Part shown: piece after piece, positions 42,877 through 51,989 of the stretch | Layout: every line of letters starts with the position of its first letter | Numbering within the stretch: position 1 is the first letter of the stretch | DNA from: Burkholderia sp. WP9 | GTDB lineage: Bacteria; Pseudomonadota; Gammaproteobacteria; Burkholderiales; Burkholderiaceae | Assembly (NCBI RefSeq): GCF_900104795.1 | Contig: NZ_FNTG01000002.1 | Location: forward strand, 682,001-746,000 | Reading direction: 5' to 3' | Length of the DNA: 64,000 nucleotides | Notes under the pieces: model-generated | What the model was told of the DNA's origin: nothing | Database searches by the model: none | The model's input: the letters and a program-made list of their open reading frames with translations, nothing else | Translations under genes and position numbers: made by a program

Positions 42877-43659
42877 GTGAAAAAACTGCTAGCGGCTTTG
42901 ACGGTTGCTCTGCTTGCTACCGTCTCGATTGGCGCACACGCTAAAGATTGGTCGACCATCCGTTTCGGCGTTGACGCCAGCTACCCCCCGTTTGAGTCGA
43001 AGGGCTCGGACGGCAAGCTCGTTGGCTTCGATATCGACCTCGGCAATGAAATCTGCGCGCGCCTGAAGGCCAAGTGCGTGTGGGTCGAAAACGACTTCGA
43101 CGGCATGATCCCGGCCCTGAAGGCGAAGAAGTTCGACGGCGTGCTGTCGTCGATGTCCATGACGCCGCAACGCGCCGAGCAGATCGCTTTCTCGAACAAA
43201 CTGTTCAACACCCCGACGCGCCTCGTGGCGAAGAAGGGTTCGGGCATCCTGCCGACGGCCGACTCGCTCAAGGGCAAGACGGTTGGCGTGGAACAAGGCA
43301 CGATCCAGGAAACGTACGCGAAGACGTACTGGGAAGCGAAGGGCACGAAGGTCGTGCCGTATCAGAACCAGGATCAGGTCTACGCCGACTTGCTGTCGGG
43401 CCGTCTGGACGCAGCGCTGCAAGACGCAGTGCAAGCTGAAATCGGCTTCCTGAAGACGCCGCGCGGCGCCGGCTTCGACTTCGTCGGCAAGAACCTCGAC
43501 GATCCGAAGATCCTCGGCAACGGCGCAGGCATCGGCATGCGCAAGGAAGACACCGATCTGAAAGCGAAGGTCGACAAGGCAATCGCCGACATCATCAAGG
43601 ACGGTACGTACAAGAAGCTCGAGAAGAAATACTTCGACTTCGACGTGTACGGCGGCTAA
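42877..43659 (+). CDS. Amino-acid ABC transporter binding protein, HisJ/ArgT type
   Basis: A 260-residue periplasmic binding protein (SBP_bac_3). Signal peptide ends near GAHA; the mature part starts KDWSTIRFGVDASYPPFESK, with LVGFDIDLGNEICARLK, MIPALKAKKFDGVLSSMSMTPQRA and VGVEQGTIQETYA, all typical of lysine/arginine/ornithine/histidine binders. AGGAG lies before the start. No permease or ATPase follows; instead there is a strong terminator and an M14 deacylase gene. Confidence 0.92.
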   Translation: MKKLLAALTVALLATVSIGAHAKDWSTIRFGVDASYPPFESKGSDGKLVGFDIDLGNEICARLKAKCVWVENDFDGMIPALKAKKFDGVLSSMSMTPQRAEQIAFSNKLFNTPTRLVAKKGSGILPTADSLKGKTVGVEQGTIQETYAKTYWEAKGTKVVPYQNQDQVYADLLSGRLDAALQDAVQAEIGFLKTPRGAGFDFVGKNLDDPKILGNGAGIGMRKEDTDLKAKVDKAIADIIKDGTYKKLEKKYFDFDVYGG

Positions 43660-43700
43660 GCTGGCCATGCGCGTCTGACGACGCGCCCTGCCGGTTTGCA

Positions 43701-43733
43701 GAAACGGGCTCCGCCACAGGCGGAGCCCGTTTC
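43701..43733 (+). terminator. 15-base perfect stem terminator
   Basis: GAAACGGGCTCCGCC (43701-43715) and its complement (43719-43733) enclose a three-base ACA loop and are followed by ATTT. It lies 41 bases after the binding-protein stop. Confidence 0.9.
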
Positions 43734-43906
43734 ATTTACAGCGCCGCATAAAACCACACACTGCGTCATATCGGCTAAGATCGTGCGATCGAGGCGCCCG
43801 CAAAGCGCCGCCCGCCGGCCCGAGACTGACCGGCTATCAAGCAAGTTTCCCCACTGTTATCAACGAGATAGCGCGGCACGCCCAGTTGGCCGCGGATTTG
43901 AAAACC

Positions 43907-45022
43907 ATGCAAACCCAAACCCATCCGCTGATTGCTCCGACGCTCGGCACCGCCCGCAACCTGACGAGTTTCCACTACGGTCCGGGCGGCGGCCAGAAGA
44001 TTTACATCCAGTCGTCGCTGCATGCCGACGAGCTGCCCGGCATGCTGGTCTCGTGGGCACTGCGCCGCAAGCTGACGGCGCTGGAAGCGGCCGGCAAGAT
44101 TCGCGGCGAAGTCGTGATCGTGCCGGTGGCCAATCCGATCGGCCTGAATCAGCACTTTCTCGGCCATCTGACCGGGCGTTTCGAAACCAACACGGCCCAG
44201 AACTTCAACCGCAATTTCCACGATCTGTCGGCGCTGGTGCAGCCGGTGATCGAGTCGCGCCTGACCGACAATCTCGACGCAAACCGCACGGCGATCCGCA
44301 CGGCCATGCGCGAGGCGCTCGACGCGCAAACGCCGCAGACCGAACTCGAATCGCAGCGCCTCGCGCTGCAAAAGCTTTCATACGACGCCGACGTCGTGCT
44401 CGATCTGCATTGCGACTGGGAAGCGGCGATGCACCTCTACACGAACCCGGACCTGTGGCCGGAAGTCGAGCCGCTCGCCTGCTACCTGGACGCCAAGGCA
44501 TCGCTGCTCGCGCTCAATTCGGTGGGCAATCCGTTCGACGAAATTCACAGCTTCTGCTGGTCGGATCTGCGTGGCCGCTACGGCGACCGCTTCCCGATTC
44601 CGAACGGGTCGATCTCGGTCACGATCGAACTGCGCGGCCAGCGCGAAGTGTCGTACGAGTACGCCGAGCATGATGCGCAGGCGATCATCGAATACCTGAC
44701 CTCGCGTGGCGTGATCGACGGCACGGCTGCCGCGCTGCCGCCGCTCGAATTCGCCGCCACGCCGCTCGCCGGCGCCGAGCCGATCGTCGCACCGATCAGC
44801 GGCGTGCTGGTGTATCGCTGTGAAGTCGGCACCTGGGTCGACGTGGGTCATGAGATCGCCGATATCGTCGATCCGCTGACGGAGCAAGTCGTCACGCTCA
44901 AGAGCAGCGTGGCCGGCGTGCTGTACGCACGGCATTTGACGCGCTTTGCGACGGCCGGTCTGGAATTCGCGCGCATTGCCGGTGCGAAGGCGTTCCGCAG
45001 CGGCTCGCTGCTGAGCAACTAA
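43907..45022 (+). CDS. M14-type succinylglutamate desuccinylase/aspartoacylase family protein
   Basis: A 371-residue zinc-dependent deacylase. Zinc ligands are His and Glu in SSLHADELPG and His in VLDLHCDW; NFNRNF supplies the Arg-containing substrate motif, and TIELRGQ the catalytic Glu. The last 100 residues (APISGVLVYRCEVGTWVDVG onwards) resemble a biotinyl/lipoyl-like barrel found in this subgroup. It should remove an acyl group from an amino-acid derivative. ATG at 43907 is chosen; its neighbour is an amino-acid binding protein. Confidence 0.85.
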   Translation: MQTQTHPLIAPTLGTARNLTSFHYGPGGGQKIYIQSSLHADELPGMLVSWALRRKLTALEAAGKIRGEVVIVPVANPIGLNQHFLGHLTGRFETNTAQNFNRNFHDLSALVQPVIESRLTDNLDANRTAIRTAMREALDAQTPQTELESQRLALQKLSYDADVVLDLHCDWEAAMHLYTNPDLWPEVEPLACYLDAKASLLALNSVGNPFDEIHSFCWSDLRGRYGDRFPIPNGSISVTIELRGQREVSYEYAEHDAQAIIEYLTSRGVIDGTAAALPPLEFAATPLAGAEPIVAPISGVLVYRCEVGTWVDVGHEIADIVDPLTEQVVTLKSSVAGVLYARHLTRFATAGLEFARIAGAKAFRSGSLLSN

Positions 45023-45081
45023 GGCAAAAATCTCGCTCGTGCCGCCTTATCGCGCGGCACGCCCGCGAGAGTTCGAGCCGC

Positions 45082-45120
45082 AACGCAAATCGCCCGCTGA
45101 AACAGCGGGCGATTTGCGTT
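45082..45120. terminator. 18-base bidirectional terminator between convergent genes
   Basis: AACGCAAATCGCCCGCTG (45082-45099) is fully complementary to 45103-45120, with an AAA loop. It sits between the 3' ends of the M14 gene and metQ and can serve both. Confidence 0.85.
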
Positions 45121-45144
45121 TACACGGCATCAGCCAAACCGTGC

Positions 45145-45951
45145 TCAGAAAGCCGGAATGATCGCGCCTTTGAATTGCGTATCGATGTACTTGCGCACTT
45201 CGTCCGATTCGTACGCCGCCACCAGCTTCTTCACCCACGGCTGATTGCGGTCCTGCTCGCGCACCGCGATCAGATTCGCGTACGGGCCTTTGAGGTCTTC
45301 GATCGCGATTGCGTCTTTGGTCGGTTGCAGGCCGGCCTTGACCGCGTAATCGGTATTGATCGAAGCTGCGTCGAGGTCGCCGAGCGCACGCGGCAATTGC
45401 GCGGCATCGAGTTCCACCAGCTTGATCTTCTTCGGATTTTCAGCGACATCGAGCGGCGTCGCGTTCACGCCGTTCGTGCCGACGCCCGGCTTCAACTTGA
45501 TCACACCGTACTTCTGCAAAAGCAGCAGCGCGCGATTGCCGTTGGACGGGTCGTTCTGGATGCCGACCTTCGCGCCTTCCGGCAAGTCCTTGAGCGACTT
45601 GAGTTTCTTCGAATAGAAGCCCATTGGCGACACATAGGTCAAGCCGACGTTGACGATCTTGTAGCCGCGCTGCTTGATCTGGCTGTCGAGAAACGGCTGG
45701 TGCTGAAAGCCGTTGGCGTCGAGGTCGCCCGCGTCGAGCGCAGCGTTCGGCTGCACATAATCGTTGAATTCGATGACTTTGACGTTCAGACCTTCGCGCG
45801 CCGCCACTTTCGTCACGACCGACCAGATTTGCGCGTCCGGGCCGCTCATCGTGCCGATCTTGAGTTGTTTGTCGTCCGCGTGCGCGAACGTGGCCGTCAG
45901 CGAAAAGGCGGCGATGGCGAGCAGGTTCTGGAGGATTGTCCGGCGTTGCAT
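45145..45951 (-). CDS. metQ: MetQ/NlpA-family methionine binding protein
   Basis: A 268-residue binding protein. GDLDANGFQHQPFLDSQIKQ, YSKKLKSLKDLPEGAKV and IQNDPSNGNRALLLLQK are typical for MetQ, the D/L-methionine binding component of MetNIQ. The signal peptide (LAIAAFSLTATFAHA) has no lipobox, so it is soluble rather than a lipoprotein. No metN or metI is adjacent. Start at 45951 follows GGAAGACGC. Confidence 0.85.
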   Translation of the reverse strand: MQRRTILQNLLAIAAFSLTATFAHADDKQLKIGTMSGPDAQIWSVVTKVAAREGLNVKVIEFNDYVQPNAALDAGDLDANGFQHQPFLDSQIKQRGYKIVNVGLTYVSPMGFYSKKLKSLKDLPEGAKVGIQNDPSNGNRALLLLQKYGVIKLKPGVGTNGVNATPLDVAENPKKIKLVELDAAQLPRALGDLDAASINTDYAVKAGLQPTKDAIAIEDLKGPYANLIAVREQDRNQPWVKKLVAAYESDEVRKYIDTQFKGAIIPAF

Positions 45952-46247
45952 GCGTCTTCCTACATGTGATGTGTTGGTAGGCGCGCATCGTCGCATGCGG
46001 CTGTGACGGCGGAAAACCAATCGTTTTTCACACGCTTATATGCACGAGCGGGAAAAAGCTTATACGCGCATGCCCTGCTCGATTTCAGCTGGCGAAGCTA
46101 TGTGAGTGTCGCGCTCACGCGACAGATTCGGAAATTAAGCAAAGCTGTCACATACCTTACTCTGCGTTCCCTTAAATTTCGGGCCATCGCACGACCCGGC
46201 CAAAGAGCCCGGCGTCGCGATCGCTTAATTTTTAATCGGAGAAAGTC

Positions 46248-47411
46248 TTGAACAAAAAAGTATTTGCCGCCGCTACTCTCGCCGTCTTCGCCTCCGCTGC
46301 TCACGCGCAAAGCAGTGTCACCCTGTACGGCCTGATCGACGCCGGTATCAGCTACGTGAACAACTCGAAGACCGCAACGGGCCACGACAACCTCTTCAAG
46401 TACGACGACGGCGTCGCACAAGGCAGCCGTTGGGGCCTGCGCGGCACGGAAGACCTGGGTGGCGGCCTGAAGGCGCTGTTCGTGTTGGAGAACGGATTTA
46501 ACAGCGGCAACGGCACGCTCGGCCAGGGCGGCGCGCTGTTCGGCCGTCAGGCGTTTGTCGGTCTGTCGCAGAACGGCGTCGGCTCGCTGACGTTCGGCCG
46601 TCAGTACTCGTTTTCGACGGACTATCTGGGCGGCAACTACTCGACCGGCGGCCAGACCGTCGCGGGTAACTACGCTTACCACATCAACGACGTCGACCAG
46701 TTGACGTCGAGCCGTATCAACAACGCAGTCAAGTTCAGCAGCGCGAATTTCGCGGGCCTGACCTTCGGCGCGATGTACGGCTTCTCGAACCAGGCTGGCG
46801 CATTCGCCGGCGCGCCGGCAACCGGCACGACCGCTGCACCGGTCGCGGGTTCGTCGCGCGCTTACAGCTTCGGCTTGAACTACGCAAACGGCCCGTTCGG
46901 CGTTGGCGCGGCATACACGGACATCCGGTATCCGGGTCAGGCAACCCCGACGTTCTCGACGGCCATGGCCAACGTGACGACGGGCACGGTCCGCGATCTG
47001 CGCACGTTCGGCGTGGGCGGCCGTTACTCGATCGGCGCGGCGACGCTGTGGGCGTTGTATACGAACACGCGCTTCGAACCGATCTCGGGCAGCTCGACGA
47101 CGTTCACCGCGTACGAAGCGGGCGCGAAGTACGCGTTCACGCCGGCACTGACGGCAGGCGCGGGCTACACGTACATGCACCTGAGCGACGCGAGCACCGG
47201 CCACTGGAACCAGGTGGACCTGAGCGTCGACTACGCGCTGAGCAAGCGTACGGACGTGTATGCACTGGGTATCTATCAGATCGCTGCCGGCCGCAACAAG
47301 GGCCAGGATCTGCAGGCGCAGATCGGTTCGAGCACGAGCTACTTCAGCACGTCGGGTACGGGTTCGGACAACCAGCTGGCGTTCCGCGTCGGTATCCGTC
47401 ACAAGTTCTAA
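46248..47411 (+). CDS. General porin, Burkholderia type
   Basis: A 387-residue outer-membrane trimeric porin. Signal peptide ends AAHA, the mature N-terminus is QSSVTLYGLIDAGISYVNNS, PEFG-like constriction elements follow (LFGRQAFVGLSQNGVGSLTFG) and the C-terminus is VGIRHKF with the terminal Phe for BAM recognition. The start codon is TTG, fixed by GGAGAAAG directly upstream and by the signal peptide. Followed by a strong terminator. Such porins admit small hydrophilic solutes. Confidence 0.95.
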   Translation: MNKKVFAAATLAVFASAAHAQSSVTLYGLIDAGISYVNNSKTATGHDNLFKYDDGVAQGSRWGLRGTEDLGGGLKALFVLENGFNSGNGTLGQGGALFGRQAFVGLSQNGVGSLTFGRQYSFSTDYLGGNYSTGGQTVAGNYAYHINDVDQLTSSRINNAVKFSSANFAGLTFGAMYGFSNQAGAFAGAPATGTTAAPVAGSSRAYSFGLNYANGPFGVGAAYTDIRYPGQATPTFSTAMANVTTGTVRDLRTFGVGGRYSIGAATLWALYTNTRFEPISGSSTTFTAYEAGAKYAFTPALTAGAGYTYMHLSDASTGHWNQVDLSVDYALSKRTDVYALGIYQIAAGRNKGQDLQAQIGSSTSYFSTSGTGSDNQLAFRVGIRHKF

Positions 47412-47463
47412 GCGGGTTTCTCTCTGCAGGGAACGCGAATTCCTTGCTGGATTGAGAGTCTGG

Positions 47464-47487
47464 AAAAACGCCCTGCGGGGCGTTTTT
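47464..47487 (+). terminator. Rho-independent terminator of the porin gene
   Basis: AAAAACGCCC (47464-47473) and GGGCGTTTTT (47478-47487) enclose TGCG; the right arm ends in a T run. It lies about 50 bases after the porin stop. Confidence 0.92.
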
Positions 47488-47566
47488 CTTTTGGGACGAC
47501 ACAAGGACGTTCGCCGTACCCCACACACCACCCCACTTCTTCTTTAGATGCAAAAAACCGCTTGAC

Positions 47567-47586
47567 TATCTATCTAGTAGTAGATA
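47567..47586. promoter_or_regulatory. Operator copy 1, before the TetR gene
   Basis: TATCTATCTAGTAGTAGATA begins with TATCTA and ends with its complement TAGATA. It ends ten bases before the tetR-type start codon, so binding would block its own expression. The identical 20 bases occur at 48281-48300 before ohr. Confidence 0.85.
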
Positions 47587-47596
47587 AAGTTCGCTC

Positions 47597-48163
47597 ATGG
47601 AAACGACCCCGACAGTCCGCGAGCAGATTCTCGATCACGCCATCACGTTGATGATGCAGCGTGGCTACAACGGTTTCAGCTACCGCGATCTGTCCGAACT
47701 GGTCGGCGTCAAGACTTCGAGCATCCACTACTATTACCCGTCGAAAGACGATCTGGTGCTGGAGGCGGTCAACGAATACAGCAAGGAAGTGCTAGCTGCG
47801 CTGCACGCGATCGACGCCAAACTGCCGGCCAATACGAAGCTCAGCAAGTACACCCGGCTGTTTGGCAAAACACTCGGCGACGGCGACCAGATTTGTCTGT
47901 GCGGCATGCTGGCATCGGATATCGCGTCGTTGCCGGAGAACATTCGTGAGGCGATACAGGCGTTTTTCAAAGCCAACGAAAAGTGGCTGGCGCAAGTGCT
48001 CGCACAAGGCGCGCAGGAGCGCACGCTCGTAGTGAACGGCAAGCCCGAGGCCGCCGCGCGTGCGCTGTACGCCGCGTATCAAGGCAGTGTGCTAGCAAGC
48101 CGTTTGTTCGGAACGAAGGCCCGGCTGGAAGATGTAGAAGCATCGTGGAAGAAATCGCAGTAG
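47597..48163 (+). CDS. TetR-family regulator of the ohr unit
   Basis: A 188-residue TetR/AcrR protein. HTH at about residues 8-55 (GYNGFSYRDLSELVGVKTSSIHYYYPSK, the classical TetR pattern). The C-terminal ligand domain contains C100-L-C102 in QICLCGMLASD, a pair that could sense oxidants. It is followed by ohr and a hydrolase gene and has identical 20-base sites before itself and before ohr, so it is very probably an autorepressor that also controls ohr. The inducer is unknown. Confidence 0.9.
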   Translation: METTPTVREQILDHAITLMMQRGYNGFSYRDLSELVGVKTSSIHYYYPSKDDLVLEAVNEYSKEVLAALHAIDAKLPANTKLSKYTRLFGKTLGDGDQICLCGMLASDIASLPENIREAIQAFFKANEKWLAQVLAQGAQERTLVVNGKPEAAARALYAAYQGSVLASRLFGTKARLEDVEASWKKSQ

Positions 48164-48202
48164 AGCTGTTACGGAGGTGGGCATCCGCCTCTTTATTTTT
48201 AT

Positions 48203-48236
48203 CTTGCAGTCTACCTATAAGTAGATAGACTGCAAG
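48203..48236. repeat. 11-base inverted repeat between tetR and ohr
   Basis: CTTGCAGTCTA (48203-48213) pairs with TAGACTGCAAG (48226-48236). The inner part carries CTAC and GTAG, echoing the operator sequence. It may terminate the regulator transcript or be an extra regulator site. Confidence 0.5.
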
Positions 48237-48280
48237 CATGAGTTACCGGCGCGGATCACGCGTCCTTTTTTAACCTCACT

Positions 48281-48300
48281 TATCTATCTAGTAGTAGATA
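48281..48300. promoter_or_regulatory. Operator copy 2, before ohr
   Basis: Exactly the same 20 bases as at 47567-47586, here 20 bases before the ohr start codon. An identical long site in front of two adjacent genes is strong evidence for a shared regulator, most simply the TetR protein encoded between them. Confidence 0.85.
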
Positions 48301-48320
48301 CCCAACTGAAGGAGTTGACC

Positions 48321-48749
48321 GTGACCAAGATCGACAACGTGCTGTACCGCGCTCACGCCAAGGCAACCGGTGGCCGTGACGGCCGCGCCGTGGTGCCCGA
48401 AGGCAGCCTCGACCTGAAGCTGACCACGCCGAAGCAACTCGGCGGTGCCGGTGGCGAGGGCACCAACCCGGAGCAACTGTTCGCGGCCGGCTACAGCGCG
48501 TGCTTCGTCGGTGCGATGAAGTTCGTCGCGGCGCGCGAGCGCATCGCGATTCCCGCTGACGTTTCCGTCGAGGGCAGCGTCGGCATCGGCGCGATCCCGA
48601 ATGGCTTCGGAATCGAAGTGGAGTTGAAGATCTCGCTGCCCGGCATGGCGCAAGACGCGGCGCAGGCTCTCGTCGACAAGGCGCACATCGTGTGTCCGTA
48701 TTCGAACGCTACGCGCAACAACATCGCCGTCACGCTCACGCTCGTCTAA
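48321..48749 (+). CDS. ohr: Organic hydroperoxide resistance protein
   Basis: A 142-residue OsmC/Ohr family thiol peroxidase. Reactive cysteines are C61 ([13 protein letters not shown]) and C125 ([11 protein letters not shown]); the second motif is typical of Ohr, not OsmC. It reduces organic hydroperoxides using lipoylated partners. The start is GTG at 48321, with AAGGAG seven bases upstream; a TTG six bases earlier lies too close to that site. Ohr is usually controlled by the MarR-type OhrR; none is here. Confidence 0.93.
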   Translation: MTKIDNVLYRAHAKATGGRDGRAVVPEGSLDLKLTTPKQLGGAGGEGTNPEQLFAAGYSACFVGAMKFVAARERIAIPADVSVEGSVGIGAIPNGFGIEVELKISLPGMAQDAAQALVDKAHIVCPYSNATRNNIAVTLTLV

Positions 48750-48792
48750 TCCCAAGCCCTCTTCCTGACTATTGCGCTCACCGGAGTTCATC

Positions 48793-49815
48793 ATGATCAA
48801 GTTCGTCCCAGTGCTGCTGGCCTCTGCTCTCGCCTTCGGTTCCGCTTTTGCGGCAAGCCCCGCTGCACAAGCCACCCCTGACCGCGTAACGTCCGGCTTG
48901 CTGAGCGCGTTAAACAGCGGCAAGGGTCCCGCGATCAATACCTTGCCGCCTGCCCAGGCTCGGCAAGTTCTGGTCGATGCACAGAACGGCGTGAAAGTCG
49001 ATCTGTCGGGTATCGACGTCTCCAACCGCACCATCGAGCAGGACGGCATCAGCGTGCCGTTGACGATCGTCCGTCCGCACGGCGCGAGCGGAACGTTGCC
49101 CGTGTTCATGTTCTTCCACGGTGGCGGCTGGATACTCGGCGACTTCCAGACTCACGAGCGTCTGGTGCGCGATCTGGTGGTGCAATCGGGCGCCGTCGCG
49201 GTCTTCGTGAACTACACGCCTTCGCCGGAGGCTCGCTATCCGGTCGCGATCAACCAGGCCTATGCCGCCACGAAGTGGGTTGCCGCGCACGGCGACGAAA
49301 TCGGCGTGGACGGCAATCGCCTCGCCGTGGTCGGCAACAGCGTCGGCGGCAACATGGCCGCGGTGGTGAGCCTGATGGCGAAAGACAAGCAAGGCCCGGC
49401 AATCCGTTTCCAGGGATTGATGTGGCCCGTCACGGACAATAATTTCAACGACGGTTCGTACAATCAGTTCCAGCAAGGCCACTTTCTGACCCGGCCGATG
49501 ATGAAGTGGTTCTGGGACGCCTACACGAAGGATCCGAAGCAGCGCAACGAGATCTATGCGTCGCCGCTGCGCGCAACGACGGAGCAGTTGAAAGGCTTGC
49601 CGCCGGCGCTGATTCAGGTCGCCGAATCCGACGTGTTGCGTGACGAAGGCGAAGCTTACGGCCGCAAGCTCGACGCAGCCGGTGACGAAGTGGCCACTGT
49701 CCGTTACGACGGCACGATTCACGACTTCGGCTTGCTCAACGCGCTGGCTGAAGATGCGCCGACCAAAGCGGCCACGCGGCAACTTGCCAACGAACTGAAG
49801 CAGCGTCTGCAGTAA
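48793..49815 (+). CDS. Exported alpha/beta hydrolase, HSL lipase type
   Basis: A 340-residue hydrolase with signal peptide (VLLASALAFGSAFAA). HGGGWILGD is the oxyanion motif of the hormone-sensitive lipase family, GNSVGGNMA the nucleophile elbow, and the acid and His fall in AESDVLRDEG and GTIHDFG. It acts in the periplasm on short acyl esters, by family. It lies 43 bases after ohr and is probably cotranscribed, so it may act on peroxide-damaged lipids; that is a guess. Confidence 0.9.
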   Translation: MIKFVPVLLASALAFGSAFAASPAAQATPDRVTSGLLSALNSGKGPAINTLPPAQARQVLVDAQNGVKVDLSGIDVSNRTIEQDGISVPLTIVRPHGASGTLPVFMFFHGGGWILGDFQTHERLVRDLVVQSGAVAVFVNYTPSPEARYPVAINQAYAATKWVAAHGDEIGVDGNRLAVVGNSVGGNMAAVVSLMAKDKQGPAIRFQGLMWPVTDNNFNDGSYNQFQQGHFLTRPMMKWFWDAYTKDPKQRNEIYASPLRATTEQLKGLPPALIQVAESDVLRDEGEAYGRKLDAAGDEVATVRYDGTIHDFGLLNALAEDAPTKAATRQLANELKQRLQ

Positions 49816-49842
49816 GGCTCGCAGTGAAGCCTTTGGCAAGCG

Positions 49843-49879
49843 GCTGCGGCGCGGGTATCGTCGATACTCGCGCCGCAGC
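49843..49879. terminator. 18-base stem-loop after the hydrolase gene
   Basis: GCTGCGGCGCGGGTATCG (49843-49860) and 49862-49879 are complementary with one mismatch. The hairpin starts 28 bases after the hydrolase stop. No T tract follows, but size and position fit transcript end formation. Confidence 0.6.
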
Positions 49880-49956
49880 TGATCCGGCTCGCACGCTATG
49901 CGGTATCGTGCTGGTTCCGATCATCCGACCATGCCGACGCCAGGGAGCAGCACGCC

Positions 49957-50637
49957 ATGACCACCACGCCGCAAACCATTGAAATCGAAACCGCACCGAA
50001 TCCTGAATTTGCCGTGATCCTGCTGCATGGTCTCGGTGCCGACGCCAACGACTTCGTGCCGCTGGTGCCGGAATTGCGTCTCGCCAATGGACCCGCCGTG
50101 CGTTTCGTGTTTCCCAACGCGCCGGAGATGGCGGTGACCGCGAACAACGGCTATGTGATGCGCGCGTGGTACGACATCCGCTCGTTCCAGTCGATCGAGC
50201 GCCAGGTCGACGAGGCGGGCATCGAAGCGTCTTGCGCATCCGTGCGGCAACTGATCGCCGGGCAGAACGAGCGCGGCATTCCGACCTCGAAAATATTTCT
50301 CGCCGGCTTTTCGCAGGGTGGCGCGATGACATACACAGCAGGGCTCACGCATCCGGCGACGCTGGGCGGGTTGATCGTCATGTCAGGTTACTTGCCCTCC
50401 AGAGCCTTTCTCCAGCGTCACCTCGCACCCGCGAACCACGCAACGCCGATCTTTGCCGCGCACGGCGAATATGACGAGGTATTGCCGATCCAGCTCGGCG
50501 AGGCCGCGCGCGACTTTGCGCTGGCGCAGGGCAACAAGGTCGAGTGGCATGCCTATCCGATGGAACATTCCGTGTGCGGTGAAGAAGTCGCCGCACTGCG
50601 CGCGTGGCTCGGTGCGCGTATCACGGCACTGGTGTAG
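49957..50637 (+). CDS. Cytosolic carboxylesterase/phospholipase family protein
   Basis: A 226-residue alpha/beta hydrolase of the PF02230 family (EstB/acyl-protein thioesterase type). LLHGLGADANDF is the oxyanion loop, AGFSQGGAM the nucleophile elbow, and HGEYDEVLP and MEHSVCGEE carry the Asp and His. No signal peptide. Members hydrolyse short-chain esters or lysophospholipids. Length matches the family. It stands alone after a stem-loop. Confidence 0.92.
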   Translation: MTTTPQTIEIETAPNPEFAVILLHGLGADANDFVPLVPELRLANGPAVRFVFPNAPEMAVTANNGYVMRAWYDIRSFQSIERQVDEAGIEASCASVRQLIAGQNERGIPTSKIFLAGFSQGGAMTYTAGLTHPATLGGLIVMSGYLPSRAFLQRHLAPANHATPIFAAHGEYDEVLPIQLGEAARDFALAQGNKVEWHAYPMEHSVCGEEVAALRAWLGARITALV

Positions 50638-50796
50638 AGCGCCGGGCGCGCCGGACTCTTTCAGAATCTTGCGGCGGCAGCGGCCGGTCGCCCGCACCGC
50701 CTCGCGATCCACCTGACCGACGTCAAGAAATCCCGCACCTTCAGGCATTTGAAGTCTGGTACGCTGCGCCCTTTGCTACCGCTTGAATTGGACTCG

Positions 50797-51186
50797 ATGG
50801 AAACCCCTTTCAATGATCGTGGCGTGTCGGTCACGCGCAATGCACTCTCGGCCGCCGGCCAGGTCTTTCCGCTGCGCGATATCGTGAGCGTGCAGGTCGT
50901 CACCGTGCAGAAGAACAAGGCCTTGCCACTCGCGATTTCGCTCGTCGGCCTCGCCGGCGCTATTGTCGGCGGGATATTGCGCTCGCCAGTCGGCATGGTG
51001 TGCGGCACGATGCTGGCCGTGGTCGGCTGGCTCACCTGGGCGACTCAGGACATCACCCATCGCCTGATGGTGCAAACCGCGAATGGCGAGCGCGAAGCGC
51101 TGATGAGCACCGATCGCGATTTCGTCGAGCGCGTCGGCGCGGCCGTGAACGAAGCCAAAAGCACAGCCGCCACGCCGAAGGTCTGA
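50797..51186 (+). CDS. Small protein with two membrane segments, DUF6232-like
   Basis: A 129-residue protein. The N-terminal part (FNDRGVSVTRNALSAAGQVF, then LRDIVSVQVV) is a beta-rich soluble segment, followed by two hydrophobic segments (LAISLVGLAGAIVGGIL and VGMVCGTMLAVVGWLTW) and a soluble C-terminus with HRLMVQTANGEREALMS. This order, PH-like strands around a hairpin of helices, is typical of DUF6232 proteins of unknown function. Start at 50797 is chosen over an upstream TTG. Confidence 0.75.
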   Translation: METPFNDRGVSVTRNALSAAGQVFPLRDIVSVQVVTVQKNKALPLAISLVGLAGAIVGGILRSPVGMVCGTMLAVVGWLTWATQDITHRLMVQTANGEREALMSTDRDFVERVGAAVNEAKSTAATPKV

Positions 51187-51396
51187 CGGCGCGCTCAGCC
51201 ACGCGACGCGCCGCACGGGGCAAGCGTGGGGCAGATGGCCCACGTGGGCCACACGCCGCGCAGCGGCAAATTGCCACCCGCCGTGTTAACACAATTTTGA
51301 TTCGCCGCGCAGCAGCTTTTGCGCGCCGTTGAGGCGCGCGTGGTTAGAGTGAGCTGGTGTCAACAACGCGCCGCCCGCCGGGTCGGCGCAATCACG

Positions 51397-51738
51397 ATGC
51401 TCACTTCCGTTGCAACGTCAGATCCCTCCGCCACGCGTAACTCGCGCACGCCGCGCATGGCGCGCCGCACGCATGTGGTCGTGCCGCTCGTCATTATCGA
51501 AGTCACCGTGCCCGGCACCTCGTCGGCCAATGGGCGGCGCGCGCTACACGCCGCGCTCGGCGAAGATCTGCGTCTCTATGTCGTCACCGTCGATCAGCAA
51601 CGCGAGCGCGTGACGTTTCGCGTGGAAGTGACCTCCCGCACTCTCGACGACGTGATTGGCCTGCTGACCGTCGCGCTCGATCGCGCTACGCTTGGCCGCG
51701 CGCAGGCAACCGTGATCCGTCGTCCGCGCGAACATTGA
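51397..51738 (+). CDS. Hypothetical small protein
   Basis: A 113-residue protein with a basic, Ser/Thr/Arg-rich N-terminus and a regular alpha/beta part (VVVPLVIIEVTVPG, LRLYVVTVDQQRERVTFRVEV, TLDDVIGLLTVALD). The pattern of alternating strands looks like a real fold, but no family is recognised. No strong ribosome binding site is seen. Function unknown. Confidence 0.5.
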   Translation: MLTSVATSDPSATRNSRTPRMARRTHVVVPLVIIEVTVPGTSSANGRRALHAALGEDLRLYVVTVDQQRERVTFRVEVTSRTLDDVIGLLTVALDRATLGRAQATVIRRPREH

Positions 51739-51989
51739 CGTAGATCGAAACTTGCATGCGCCGCTTTCCCGCCGCATGCAAACCTTCACACATCTTTGCA
51801 ATTGCGCTCGAGTGGCCATGTAGAGTCGCCGCTCCTGTTATTGCGTGTTCCTTCCCGCAGGCCTGCACGCGTCGCGGTTTCACTGTCCACGCAGGGGCAA
51901 TCCAGTGAGATTGCTCCCGCGTGTTGTCCGCCTCGCGGCTCGCGATGCCTCGCCTTCGTCAGGGACCGCCTTTTTGCAAAGCGTAATCT

